A program made the position numbers and the translations under genes. The notes under the pieces were generated by a model that worked only from the letters and a program-made list of their open reading frames with translations, did no database searches and was not told where the DNA came from. 64,000 bases of DNA, taken from NCBI GenBank assembly GCA_963693315.1, contig OY856186.1, forward strand, positions 83,149,676 to 83,213,675, written 5' to 3'. The stretch comes from Diogma glabrata (taxonomy: Eukaryota; Arthropoda; Insecta; Diptera; Cylindrotomidae). Shown here in pieces: positions 11,031-22,500 of this stretch (position 1 is the stretch's first letter; each line of letters starts with the position of its first letter).

Positions 11031-13687
11031 TGATGGTGTTGATGAAAGAAATGATGGCCCGACAAGAGAAACTGGCAGCAGAACAAAAAGTAGAGCAACA
11101 ACAACAACTTGCTGATATGATGGCCCGACAAGAGAAACTGGCAGCAGAACAAAAACTAGATCAACAACGACAAATTGCTGACCTGATGGCCCAACAAAAA
11201 GTAGATCAACAACAACAACTTGCTGATATGATGGCCAAACAAGGAAACGAGCAACGACAACAGTTTGCTGATATGATGGCAAAGCAAGAAAGTCTACGTG
11301 AAATAATCGAGTCACGTATATCCAGTGCAGAGGTCAAAATCAACAACATGGAAAGGGAGCTGCGGAAAGTTACCGAAGAACATGAAGAGAAACTACGCAA
11401 TCTCTCGAGTGAATTACGCCAAGAAACAGCACAAGGAAAGTCAGGTAACACGATCAATCCATCAACTGTTTCAGCCCCAGCTAGAGTGAAAACACCCACA
11501 TTTGATGGATCTACATCGTATCAGATATTTAAGATGCAATTTGAGATAGCAACAACTGGGGTTGATCACCAGCAAAAAGCAAATGCACTTATATTGGCAT
11601 TGAAAGGACCTGCTGCTGAAATTTTGCAAATACTATCAGCGACAGAGCGTGATTACAGTAAGATAATGGAGGCTCTCCATCGCATGCAGCTCAAGACACG
11701 AAAACAAGGAGTCAGCGAAACTTTGCAAGAATTAGAGGCTGACATTGTGAGACTGGTCAATTTGTCATATCCGAACTATAACGCTGAACACCGAGACGAC
11801 CTGGCAGCTGATACATTTATCAATGCTCTTCGAGATGTACAAATGAGAAATCAGCTGTACCTAAGCGGGAAGAAACTACCTACGGAAGTCTTAGCATTGG
11901 CCCTACAAATGGAAGCTGGAAAAAGAGCGTATGGCTCAGATAAAGTACGTCAGATGGAAGTTGCTGGGGAACCACTGAAAGCAGCGCTTGATGAAGTGAT
12001 CAAGCGTGTCAAAAGTTTGGAAGATAAACCTAAACGAAATCAACGAAGAAGATCTAGCAGAGTAAGATGCTGGAATTGTGGACAGTTAGGGCACATCAGA
12101 CAAGAATGCAAAACCCGAGTAGCAGCAAAAGAAGGATTAGTTCCAGGCCGGTTGATGAACCTTTCAAACAAGCAAGCAAATGTCAAAAAGGAAGGAGATT
12201 GCCGCGTTGAACAGGGGAAGAGAAGGATACATTGTAACGCTGAAGATCTTTCAAGAAGACCCTGTGTTGAGGAGTGCAAGTCATCTAGCAGGACTGAGAG
12301 AAAGGAGGCAACGAAAGTCAAACAAATTAAGTTCCAAACTCCTGACGATTGGTGTACCGAGGCATTTAAAAGAGAGCAGCTAGAAGATCCAGCTATGGCT
12401 CCAATATTGAAATGGAAAACTGAGGGAAGGCGACCGGAGTGGAAAGAGGTCGCATCTTTAAGTGCGGAGGTGAAATGTTACTGGGCGCAATGGGACTCAC
12501 TATTTATGGACAACGGGATACTAAAAAGAAAATGGGAGTCCGCTGATGGAAAGAAAGTGTTAGAACAACTGGTGTTGCCATCAAGTCGAGTAGAAGAGGT
12601 ACTGGGAAAGCTGCATGGAAGTATTTCTGGAGGACACCTGGGAGTCAATAAAACCCTGGCTAAAGTAAGGGAGAGGTTTTATTGGGTAAGGTATCGAACT
12701 GACGTAGAGCAATGGTGTCGGCAATGTGATACTTGTGCGGCGAGCAAAGGACCAAAAACTAGAACTCGAGGAGAGATGCAACAGTACAATGTGGGCGCCC
12801 CAATGGAGAGAATTGCGATAGACATCGCGGGGCCATTTCCGGAAACGACAAAAGGTAACAAATACATCATGGTGGTCATTGATTACTTTACAAAATGGCC
12901 GGAAGCTTATGCAATACCGAACCAGGAAGCAGTTACGGTCGCTGAAACATTAGTCAATGAATGGATTTGCAGATACGGAACACCGCTCGAGTTGCATACG
13001 GACCAGGGAAGGAATTTCGAATCTCAATTGATGGAAGAGCTGTGCAGAACACTCGACATTAGAAAAACACGAACTACACCTATGAACCCGCAGTCGGATG
13101 GCATGGTAGAACGATTCAACCGAACCATGGAAGAACATTTGTCAAAGGTAGTAGAAGCCAACCAAAGAAATTGGGACAAGGATCTTCCGTTATTCTTGAT
13201 GGCCTATCGTAGCGCAGTGCACGATACGACAAGTGAAACGCCAGCGAATATCATGTTCGGAAGAGAACTACATCTTCCTAGTGACATCGAGTTTGGCATC
13301 CCTGGAGGTCTGGTATCCACGAAAACAGATTATGTGGGACAACTAAGGGAGAAGATGAATAAAATCCATCAGCAGGTTCGAGACCACATTAAGATTGCCA
13401 GTGACAAAATGAAAACCAGGTACGACATAAATGCAAATAGTGGCGGTTTTCAAGAAGGAGAATTGGTATGGCTATACAACCCCAAAAGAACTAAGGGAAG
13501 ATCACCCAAGCTGCAGCCAGATTGGGAAGGCCCATATAAAATAATCAAACGAATTAATGATGTTATCTACCGCATACAAAAGGGACCCCGTACCAAGATG
13601 AAAGTGATACATCTGCAAAGGTTGGCACCGTACCAAGGTAACAGCACCAATGCGATAGCTGATATTGTTCGGGACGAACAAAACTAA
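11030..13687 (+). CDS. Gag-integrase fusion ORF of the Gypsy element (885 codons)
   Basis: Residues 1-100 are a glutamine-rich coiled coil built from tandem DNA units of 66, 66, 45 and 45 bases (11051-11272). Gag capsid-like sequence follows, then the zinc knuckle CWNCGQLGHIRQEC (C-x2-C-x4-H-x4-C). Soon after comes HCNAEDLSRRP, the hallmark end of a Gypsy RNase H/connector region, so protease, RT and RNase H have been removed in frame near 12200-12240. Integrase is complete: an HHCC zinc site (LHGSISGGHLG ... WCRQCDTC), a D,D,E core at IDIAGPF, HTDQGRNFE and SDGMVERFNR, and a GPY/F-type end (WEGPYKIIKRI). An intact 885-codon ORF is unusual for a deletion derivative. Confidence 0.88.
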   Translation: MMVLMKEMMARQEKLAAEQKVEQQQQLADMMARQEKLAAEQKLDQQRQIADLMAQQKVDQQQQLADMMAKQGNEQRQQFADMMAKQESLREIIESRISSAEVKINNMERELRKVTEEHEEKLRNLSSELRQETAQGKSGNTINPSTVSAPARVKTPTFDGSTSYQIFKMQFEIATTGVDHQQKANALILALKGPAAEILQILSATERDYSKIMEALHRMQLKTRKQGVSETLQELEADIVRLVNLSYPNYNAEHRDDLAADTFINALRDVQMRNQLYLSGKKLPTEVLALALQMEAGKRAYGSDKVRQMEVAGEPLKAALDEVIKRVKSLEDKPKRNQRRRSSRVRCWNCGQLGHIRQECKTRVAAKEGLVPGRLMNLSNKQANVKKEGDCRVEQGKRRIHCNAEDLSRRPCVEECKSSSRTERKEATKVKQIKFQTPDDWCTEAFKREQLEDPAMAPILKWKTEGRRPEWKEVASLSAEVKCYWAQWDSLFMDNGILKRKWESADGKKVLEQLVLPSSRVEEVLGKLHGSISGGHLGVNKTLAKVRERFYWVRYRTDVEQWCRQCDTCAASKGPKTRTRGEMQQYNVGAPMERIAIDIAGPFPETTKGNKYIMVVIDYFTKWPEAYAIPNQEAVTVAETLVNEWICRYGTPLELHTDQGRNFESQLMEELCRTLDIRKTRTTPMNPQSDGMVERFNRTMEEHLSKVVEANQRNWDKDLPLFLMAYRSAVHDTTSETPANIMFGRELHLPSDIEFGIPGGLVSTKTDYVGQLREKMNKIHQQVRDHIKIASDKMKTRYDINANSGGFQEGELVWLYNPKRTKGRSPKLQPDWEGPYKIIKRINDVIYRIQKGPRTKMKVIHLQRLAPYQGNSTNAIADIVRDEQN

Positions 13688-13698
13688 ATGGAGGGCAG

Positions 13699-14327
13699 TG
13701 TAATAAACTTCGTCCAGAATGGGTTAATTTAATTTAATCATAAATAACCAATACGTTCCGCCTAAATGTTTTCTACATTCTATAGCAAAGATGAAACAAA
13801 AGTTAACTCCCTTTAACAAATACATTTTGCATAAATTAAATTTGAGTTCGCTAATACAAATGCAAGTATGAATGAAAACAGGTGTGGCCTATTCAAGATG
13901 TACGGACTACGTAGTATTGATTTCTAGTGGATTGTAGAAGTTTCGATTTATTTATTTTTTGATATAAATAAGCGAACAAAAATATCAAATGGTCAGTTTT
14001 ACTTTTGCAATTAAAAGTGTTTATAAATATTCGCAAGTATAAGGAATAATCGGTGGTACTTGAGCCTGGTTACTAATAGTGAAAGAATCTGAACTTAGTG
14101 GAATAGTAAATACAGATTTTACAATTCCGAATATTATTGATTCAAATTGTGGAAAAGCGGTGAAGTTTATCGTACATAAATTGGAGACCCTGGAATTTAT
14201 TGTAAGGAAAAACGGAAGCTGCTGTAATTTGATGACAAATAAAGTTTGAGATTCTGTTAACTAAAGATCTGTCTTTTACTGTCGTGTTTGTTCAATAATC
14301 TAAAAGAACCAACGAAGAGTCGTTACA
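13699..14327 (+). repeat. 3' LTR
   Basis: It begins TGTAATAAAC right after the purine tract aaatggagggcag and ends CGTTACA. The last 475 bases match 10323-10797. The 629-bp length is inferred from TG/CA borders, because the 5' copy is truncated. Confidence 0.75.
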
Positions 14328-16212
14328 ATATGATCGATTCTCAAAAAAAAAATAAATAAAACAAAAACTGATTTTATTTTACACAAAATTAAACAAAAAA
14401 TTTCGAAATTCTATTTAATAAAATAAGATTTGTTAGGTTAAGGTCATTTTATTATTTATTTTCGGATAATATCGGTATAAAAATTAGCGAAATAGACACG
14501 ATTGACATCTTTTTTAAAAAAAAGTGATTATGTTTTGTCTTATTCGCACACAGGCGTTTACGCCTTTTTTCGTCTGTTTTTTACATCTTTTAAAAAAGAT
14601 ATGTGTACGCGATCTTTATAATAATATTAATACAAGTGGTGTGTATAAATTTGTGAAATATAATTCAATAAATTTATGTTAAAATCAATGTTATATTGCT
14701 GTATGTAATCTGTCGTTACGTCGTTATATTTCTGTATGTAATCTGTCGTTGCGTCGCTATAATCTGTCTAATGATAATTAGAAATCAGTAATTATATACT
14801 AAAATTTACTGCAAAACCAATAATAATGCAAATATATTAAAAACAATTTAAATACAACGCAAAACGATCTTGATTTGCAAGAAATAACAATTATTTAAGG
14901 TTTTCGAAATACAGATCAGCTGATCACATATGTCTAGTTTTTTTCGGGAAAAAAGGTGTACTATAAACAAAAAACATTGGCTTTAGCATAAATTTATTGA
15001 ATATATTTAACAAATATATATATTTATACCCTTGTATTAATACTATTATTAACTTGTAGTTTAGTTTATTATTTAACTAGTTTAAACTGTTTTTTGACTC
15101 TTTTCATACACAAAACTGAAGATTTTCCAGTAACTAAATATCACTACTGGCAACCAAAAACATTGATTTAACACAAATTTATGGAATATTTTTAACCAGT
15201 TTATACATAATACTTTTATAACTTATAACTTTTATAAACGTTAATAATAATTCCTAGTTACATTTTTAAATTATTTTTTAACACTTTTCATACAAAAACT
15301 GAAGATTTTGTATTAACATAAATTCACTATTGGCCCTCGGATATTTGTAAGTATTTTTAATATTTCATTTTGACGTGTAAGTAAAAAGGTCAATACAATA
15401 ATATAACTAACATTTAATAAAATAACTCCTAATAAATGAAAAAAAAACTCTAAAATGGATTTATTAGAATTAAAATGTTATATTTCATTGGGCCGATGAA
15501 AAAAGATGCATCATAGAAAAAAACGAAGACAATTTTCTCTAAAATGAAGTAATTTAAATTGAAAACAAATATGAATGAATAAAACAAAATTATTTAATTT
15601 ACAAATTAATTGAATCTTTTATAAATATTTCAATACGCAATTGCAGAATATGCTTTTATACGAAATTTTTCAAATTTAAAAGTAGACAACCGCCATTTAA
15701 ATAGCACTAATGCAAACATATTTCAAATCAACTTTTGTTTTTTATTCTTTTCAGACCCGAATTTATAAATTGATTTAGAAAAGTGAAAAGAAAACTAAAT
15801 AATACCAATATATTTCGCATCAACTTTTGTTTTTTGTTCTTTTCAGACCCGAATTTATAAATTGATTTAGAAAAGTGAAAAGAAAACCATCCCAGTCAAA
15901 TCGAAAATCATTTAGCAGATAGTATAGTAGCTACTATCAAACACATGTGTCGACACATGTAAACGCTGACTTGTTTTCACAAGTGCACCAACATAATCAA
16001 TTTTGATAAAAACGCATTCTGCAATCAAATCGAACAAAAAAACAAACAAAATAACAGTAAAAACATTCAGATAAATTTTATTAAATATTTTTACGTTAAA
16101 AAGGAAGGTTTTGTGCATATAAAATATTTTTGCAAAATGCCATAAATGTTTACAATATAATTTCTAAAAAATATTAGTTGTCACTGAATGTTTTATTTTA
16201 ATATCTCTAAAA
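14328..16212. promoter_or_regulatory. Upstream region of the Tudor-helicase gene, with small tandem duplications
   Basis: Very AT-rich and without coding signal. It holds three direct duplications: about 35 bases at 14695-14760 (ctgtatgtaatctgtcgtt twice), about 190 bases at roughly 14970-15150 and 15155-15330 (diverged), and a 92-bp unit at 15724-15796 and 15816-15887 (caacttttgttttttgttct, then cagacccgaatttataaatt). A possible TATA-like string (catataaaatattt) lies near 16116, about 95 bases before the chosen ATG. Promoter function is inferred only from position. Confidence 0.4.
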
Positions 16213-16557
16213 ATGGAATACAAACATATAAAAATCACACATTTTGTTGATCCATACACATTTTGGTTTCGAATTTCAGAATATGATACAAGTTTTAAAG
16301 AGTTTGATGGTGAGCTTCAGAAATATTTTGAAAATGTCGTAACAGAGAAACCAATAATTTTGATTAAAAATGAAATGGTAATAATAGTTTCAAGTATCAT
16401 TATTTTTTTTTTATTTAAGCTTAAATTAATTACAGGTGGTTGGATATTTTATGTTGAAATGGAAGAAATGGGTTCGTGGTGTAGTGAAGGTCGAATCACA
16501 TATAAATGAAGATGTTCATGAAACGGATATATTAAATCTGTGGCTAGTAGATTTTGG
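16213..16557 (+). CDS. Exons 1-2: first half of the N-terminal Tudor domain
   Basis: The ATG at 16213 opens MEYKHIKITHFVDPYTFWFR, which matches the usual 'i..i.dP..Fw.r' start of TDRD12 and other extended Tudor domains. Exon 1 ends phase 0 after IKNEM (16377). The 58-bp intron is followed by exon 2, WKKWVRGVVKVE then LNLWLVDFG, giving the Tudor core 'W.RG.V ... l.DfG'. Exon 2 ends within the glycine codon at 16557 (phase 2). If intron 1 is retained, the frame reads on briefly and stops at about 16509, so splicing is required. Confidence 0.85.
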
Positions 16558-19500
16558 GTAAGCGATTTCAATCAATCTAACTGACGCAGTAAAAAGGATT
16601 TCTCCAATTTACATGATAGCATTTTCATTTAGAAAGTGGTATATCGGTGCAGTACTCATTCAATTAATCATGCATTTATCATTTTTTCGCGCGTTTAAGA
16701 CATTGAGTGTTAAAGTTCAAAAACTCCCCTTTTGTCCAGTTATCCTGCATGTTTTGATATACTTTAACAATACATATTGATTAAGTGTCCTTTGAGAAGG
16801 ATTATTTATTCTGGTAACTTTCCTCTTGAAAACAACTGCCTTTTACAAGCTTTTCAGAATTTGATTAAATTTCCTATTATTCTATTGAATAGGTTATTTA
16901 GTTATTGAAGTTATTTAGTCTCTTCAGCTTTTGTATTAGTCTCGAAACCGTCAGCTCAAGCAACATAGCTATTATACTTTACCTTTAACATTCTTGATGT
17001 GATTGCTTATGTGCTTTTTTTTGACAATGTGTTATGTGATGTGTTTGCTTTACGTAATTAGGACAATTTGGAGTTATGCTTTGTGATAGAGGAATTGTTT
17101 GTGTTCAACGACTAAGCTTGTACATGCTACATGAAAATTGTGGACTGCAACTTCCGGTTCTGGTTTCTAATCGTAACAAGGTTAAGGAGCAGCTAGCAAC
17201 AAAATAAGAGGCACGCATAATTTTACGATGTATTTATATTAACAACAGTAAAATTTACTTGGGTTCTTCAATCACGTTTAGTTTATAAACATACTGACTG
17301 GGACTTGGGCGGGACTACTAAACCAAAAACCAAACAAAGAAATACCGTGAAAATGTTTGTTTATTCCAATTCGACTAATTATTTGTATAACTGAGTCTTG
17401 ATTTACAGAATGTTGATGAATCGCAAAATAAACGCACATCTTTTAAGGGGTTTATCGCAAGCATAACTTCAGAAAAACCTTGGTTCAAGAAATATAAGTC
17501 CATAAATACAAAATTGATTAGGGCAAGAATATGATTATCTCGAAGGCCAAAGCAAACAAATTGAATTTATTGTGTGTTTAATAATATAAAAATATGTTTA
17601 TTATTATTATTTATTTGTCTGTAATTAAGCTGCAACAGCTTATAATACATAATATGCAGACTAGACAAGAAAACCTAAGAAAACCGAATTCGCCCAATCG
17701 TCAGCCTTAATATATTTAAAAGTTAAACCGCTCCAGAGCAGATTGATTGAAATTTGCCGATTTTATATGTTGTTGTTGTGACACATCGTTTATCCGTCGA
17801 CGTGTCTAAACCAAAGAAAGAAACCACCTCTTTGGGGGTTGTCTATCGTGTTCTGGCTTCCAGAATAGTAAATTTTTTTGTTGAGGCGTTTAAATAAATT
17901 CTCGTTGCCGTGTGGTAAGGCAGACATCGATGATGCTGTTGTCCATATTACTTTAATAATTGTTTAGCAAACGGCACCTTTGTTCTTGTCGATCTAGCTA
18001 GGTTAAGGTTTTTCTAATGGATCCACTAGTGGTCGCGGCTCATCAGTTCGTGAGCGACTTTCGTATTCACTTACTGTATCAGCTATCGTTTTTTTTGTGT
18101 AGTTCTTTCAGGTGTCCTTTGTACGTTTCCGGCTTTAGGCCTCCTGGTGGCGTATTTAGTGAATTTTTATGTGTCTGCGTTAGTGGTGTGGTGGTCAATT
18201 CTCTGCTTGGATGGGCGTTCTTGCAACAACTTAACAAATAATTGTGTAAGGTAATTAATATGCATTTTTTCTGGTAGAATATTTGTTTCCACATATCAAT
18301 GAACGTGGCGATGAAGTTGTGTTATTTGTAATCTTTCCACGAAGTGACCAAACGGGTGCAGCGTAGATTAAAACTGGGCAGGCGACCAATAACTTTGTAT
18401 GTTGTGGTGATGCTCCTCATTTTTGTCGCATCTGACCCGTGCAAAAATTTCAGAACGTTGTTGTGTCTGAGTTTCAGGTCTGTTTTACGTGTGTGGAGAT
18501 CTTCAACATACTTTCGAAGATTACCTCGGGGATTTAGTTTAAGGTCTTCAATTATTGGTATCTTGTTTCCTGCGACTCTTATGTCTCATATATCTTACGA
18601 TTGCAAGTCGTGAAGAGACTTGCTGTCACTTTTGCATTGACTTCTTTCACAGAGCCAGTTGTTGTCACACGCCTCTCCAGCACTAAGTAGATGATAATGG
18701 CTAGTCGTCAATACGGTTGAGTATTTTTACCTCTGCCGGTAGTTTTGGCAGATAGGTCAGAAGTTTAACAATGCAGAGGACAAACCCCCATCCTTGCGGA
18801 ACTCCTTACTTCAACTTGCGATATTTCAACTTGTTGTTTAATTCGACGTATTTTTGATGTCCTCAGATGTTCGAGAGCCATCTTTTTATCGATTGTGGTA
18901 GTGTTGAGCCTATTCAGCTATAATTTACTGTAGATGACGTTACCGAAAACTTTAATAGTATATGTAAGGCTGTCGTTCCGTATTCCTTCTTGGCGTCATT
19001 CTGAAAAGCTGCTGACGTCGGATATTCTTATTTCTTACATTGTAAAAAGTATGAGACACTCAATCGATTTAGCTATTGGTGACAAAATTGATTTTGGTCT
19101 ATATGATTTAGAATCATTTACCACATATCCTGGTTTTAACAAAGCTCATCCGCCGGACCTACATCAGGTTGGGTATTACTTTGTTATCGGTTTAGTGGTT
19201 CAGCTTGTAGGTTATGTATGTTATGATGATGGGGTCTTTGTGTTTTAGCATAATTGGTGACAGGCACATTTCTTCTTTTGGCCGTATGTGATATAATGAT
19301 ATAACAACGTTTTTTGTTTTAAGTTGTAGGTTGTTTAGCCTTTGTTTGGTTTGTCGGTTTTAGGGTCTGACTTAAAGGCACATTGTTCTAGTTGTTCTCT
19401 CCACTTATCACGTATTTGTTCGTTTACCATTTTCTTAATTTTTCTTGACATTTCCTGGACTTGCTGGTTGCTCGAGTTCCATCTTTATCATCTGCCAAAT

Positions 19501-22500
19501 GTGCTGCATCAGTAAGGCAATTAGGAGTAGTTTCCGGTGGTACAAACGTACATTTGCAGATTGCCTTCTATTTAAGTACGGAAACAATCCCAATCAGCGT
19601 TCGAAAACTTGATATACATGCTGTGATCGGATTTGCTCTTGGTTATTGATCTTTAAATCGAGATCATTATTAGCATGTGATCTGTTGATTGTGCTGTTTT
19701 TCCCATATAGTGAATGGATGCGCTTGCGCGTGACAAAAGGGCTAGTGCAGTTCGTAATTTAATTGGTCGATTTGTTCAGAGAGTGCAATGTTTCATCGAT
19801 CATCAGCTAAGGCAGAATGCTATTTTGAGTGATGGGTGTTCATGTAACCCGTCATAACATAATAGCTGTTTGTCCCAATAATTGTAAAGCCATATTTATA
19901 ATTATTATTTAGAAAAATAAAACAAAACACAAAAGATTGGGTAGAATTTTAATGTGCTTACAAGTAGTAAATTTACTTCAGCTTACTTCGTATGTTATAT
20001 TAAATAATAATACAAATACAGTTGATAAAGTATTTATGTATGTGATTTGGAATCAAACTAAAAAACGAATCAAAAGCACAATATCTTAAAATTTTTGGAA
20101 GACTACCATGTGATATCTGATAGTCAATACGCTTTGCAACATCATACTTATTAAAGGTTGTGAATGTACTGAGTCTAAATTATTTAACGCTGGTGTACCC
20201 CAAGACCTACTCTATTTTTAATTTACATATATCAACGAACTGTTGAAAATCACAAGTAACTCAATAATCAGTTTTGCAGATGATAGTACACTGCACAAAG
20301 CATTCGTCCCGTTATCTTCAAAGGATAAAATGCCTGAACTAAGAAAGCCCGTCCGAAGAGACGTCATAAACGTAAGCGAGGATCTAAACTAGTCGCCGAC
20401 AAAAATTTGGTCAATTTTAATCACCAAAACACAGGTATTGATTGCTTTTAGTTTGAAACCGAGTTCTCCAACGGTATTTCAATTAGAGTGTGTGACGAAA
20501 GGCGAAAGTAAAAGCTTTCATTTTTTGGGTGCCATTATTTCTAAGGCAAGGAACGCGTCTAGAGATGGCTTCTCAAGATGGCCGGGTCTACGCCCTAGAA
20601 GTACTCGGAAGAAATTTCGTCGAAGGACTATCACAACTATCTCGACGAAAAGTGCAATCTCCACCATTCCGTATTTTGGATAAGGAAGCAGCTGTAAGTG
20701 ACACAATATTGTCAACCTCCTATTTACATGTCCAAAGAATTCGACGGACCTGACGAAGAAAGATCTGTGGTATCGCCCAAGGACTGTTGTTGCTGAAGAA
20801 ACGGAATCGAATGAGTAGTACTTTATCAACGCCGCTACAACAACACAGCGTCTAGAAAACTCCACTTCCTCAGTAGATGTAAAAAATATTTGACACCGTA
20901 TCAGTAAGTCCTATGTTGGTCCTCATATGGAGTTTTTTTTTTCAAATTGTTTCCTTATTGTGTCTTTTGGATTCTGTTCAAAAGCGAATTGTGGGGTAGA
21001 AATTCAATATTATATTCAGTATCGTCCTACTGTTGCTGATCTCGTTGTTTTTTATAAATATTTTCGTAGCAGAGCAGTTGCCGGATGAAATCAGATCCAT
21101 CATAGCTCAAACAAATTCTTACTCTGTTTTCCTGGTCAAACCTGGTTTACCAATAGGTACAGTGTCGGAATTACTCACTGTCACAGCGACATAATCGAGA
21201 GATATGATATGTCGGATTATTTTGGAATCAAGAGTTTAAAATGGCTTCGATCTACAAAGATTTAAAAAACCGTCCATCCATCCATTCGTCCATAGCCCAG
21301 AACGCATGTTGTTATGGGACCTCCTAAAACGTATCTATTTTTTGTTATGACACATATTGCAATTCCTATTACACTACTTGTTTTTACTAAAAAAAAGTCA
21401 ACTAGGACTATACTCTCGATGATGCAAAACTAAATTTTCTATTCTATGGTTATTTGCTTGTTTTTTAGAGTGAGATACTGATTTAGTAAATAATAATCTT
21501 CTAAGCTCTAAAATAATAATAAAAATGTGTATTAAGTAGTCGAAGCATATTTTTTCAGCAGCCTGTTCGTTCTAACTAAACTTAGTGAATGGAGACTGTT
21601 CGTTCTAACTAAACTTAGCACGGCACTTAGTGATAGTTATGTCGATTTTACTCGATGTTTTTAAAGTAATACTTTAGTCCTATTTCTAGTTTCTATCTAA
21701 ACATTAAATGTAATTTAAAAAAAATTGAAGTTAGATTGGTTCAAGTATATATGCATTAGGGTGTTCCTTAGTCATATGAGAAAAAAAAATAACGATATAT
21801 TTTTGGTCTCACCCCCTAAATCGGTGTGTATACATATAAAAATGATCTGTAAGAAATTTTAGGTCAATCAAATAAAGTTAACCCGTGCCGACTTGAAGTT
21901 GAACCTTGGCTTAAGAGTCATTCTATATGAAATCATCGAAAAAAAAGAAAAATTGTTGCTGCACTGTTTTAGATGTTACTCATACTTTGTGGAAATGTTC
22001 TTTAGGGTTTAAAAAGTCAAAATCCACAAGGATTTAATTTTCGCACGCGCCACTTCCGGTCCACACAAAATAAAGCACTTGAAAAGTCGTATTTTTGTGT
22101 TTGGCGGTTTTAGCTGTAAAACTTTTTCTAATAAAGATATTGATTCGCTCAATGTGGCATTATAAAGCTGAAAGATGGTAGTTTCTTGAACAAAAATAAA
22201 AATGTAAGAAACTGTAAGCTGTAAGTAAGAAGCTGTAAGAAACAAGTGGTTATATAATGTTGGCTTCTCTTTAAACGCCCGTACACCTGCGTCAAGAAGA
22301 AATAACAAAACAAGTCTTAAAGTTTTTTAAAGTTAAAGTTAAGAACTAAATATCCTGCTAATTTCAAGTTTTTGTCTTTTACCAAACATGTCCAAATTGT
22401 AGCCTGAAATATGTAAATGGCTGAAATTTCAAAATTTCAAGTAAAGAGTTTTTGCATTACGAGTTGGCTGAACGAGTCGATTTTAATTTTTCATACTATA

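Larger units (their letters stand above)
10323..14327 (+). mobile_element. Ty3/Gypsy LTR retrotransposon, internally deleted (gag and integrase only)
   Basis: The 475 bases 10323-10797 recur at 13853-14327 with no indel and three substitutions, so the copy is young. The 3' LTR appears to begin with TG at 13699, after a purine-rich tract, and to end with CA at 14327. The first 154 bases of the 5' LTR are missing. A primer-binding-like sequence (tggtgtcagaagtgggatta) starts at 10799. Coding content is gag with a SAP domain, coiled coil and zinc knuckle, joined directly to integrase. Protease, reverse transcriptase and RNase H are absent, so mobilisation would need enzymes from another copy, and the missing 5' LTR start makes that unlikely for this locus. 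Confidence 0.9.

Noticed and set aside
18017..18294. Overlapping ORFs on both strands near 18017-18294
   Set aside because: They lie in the region of the decayed antisense LINE and show no family resemblance in either frame.
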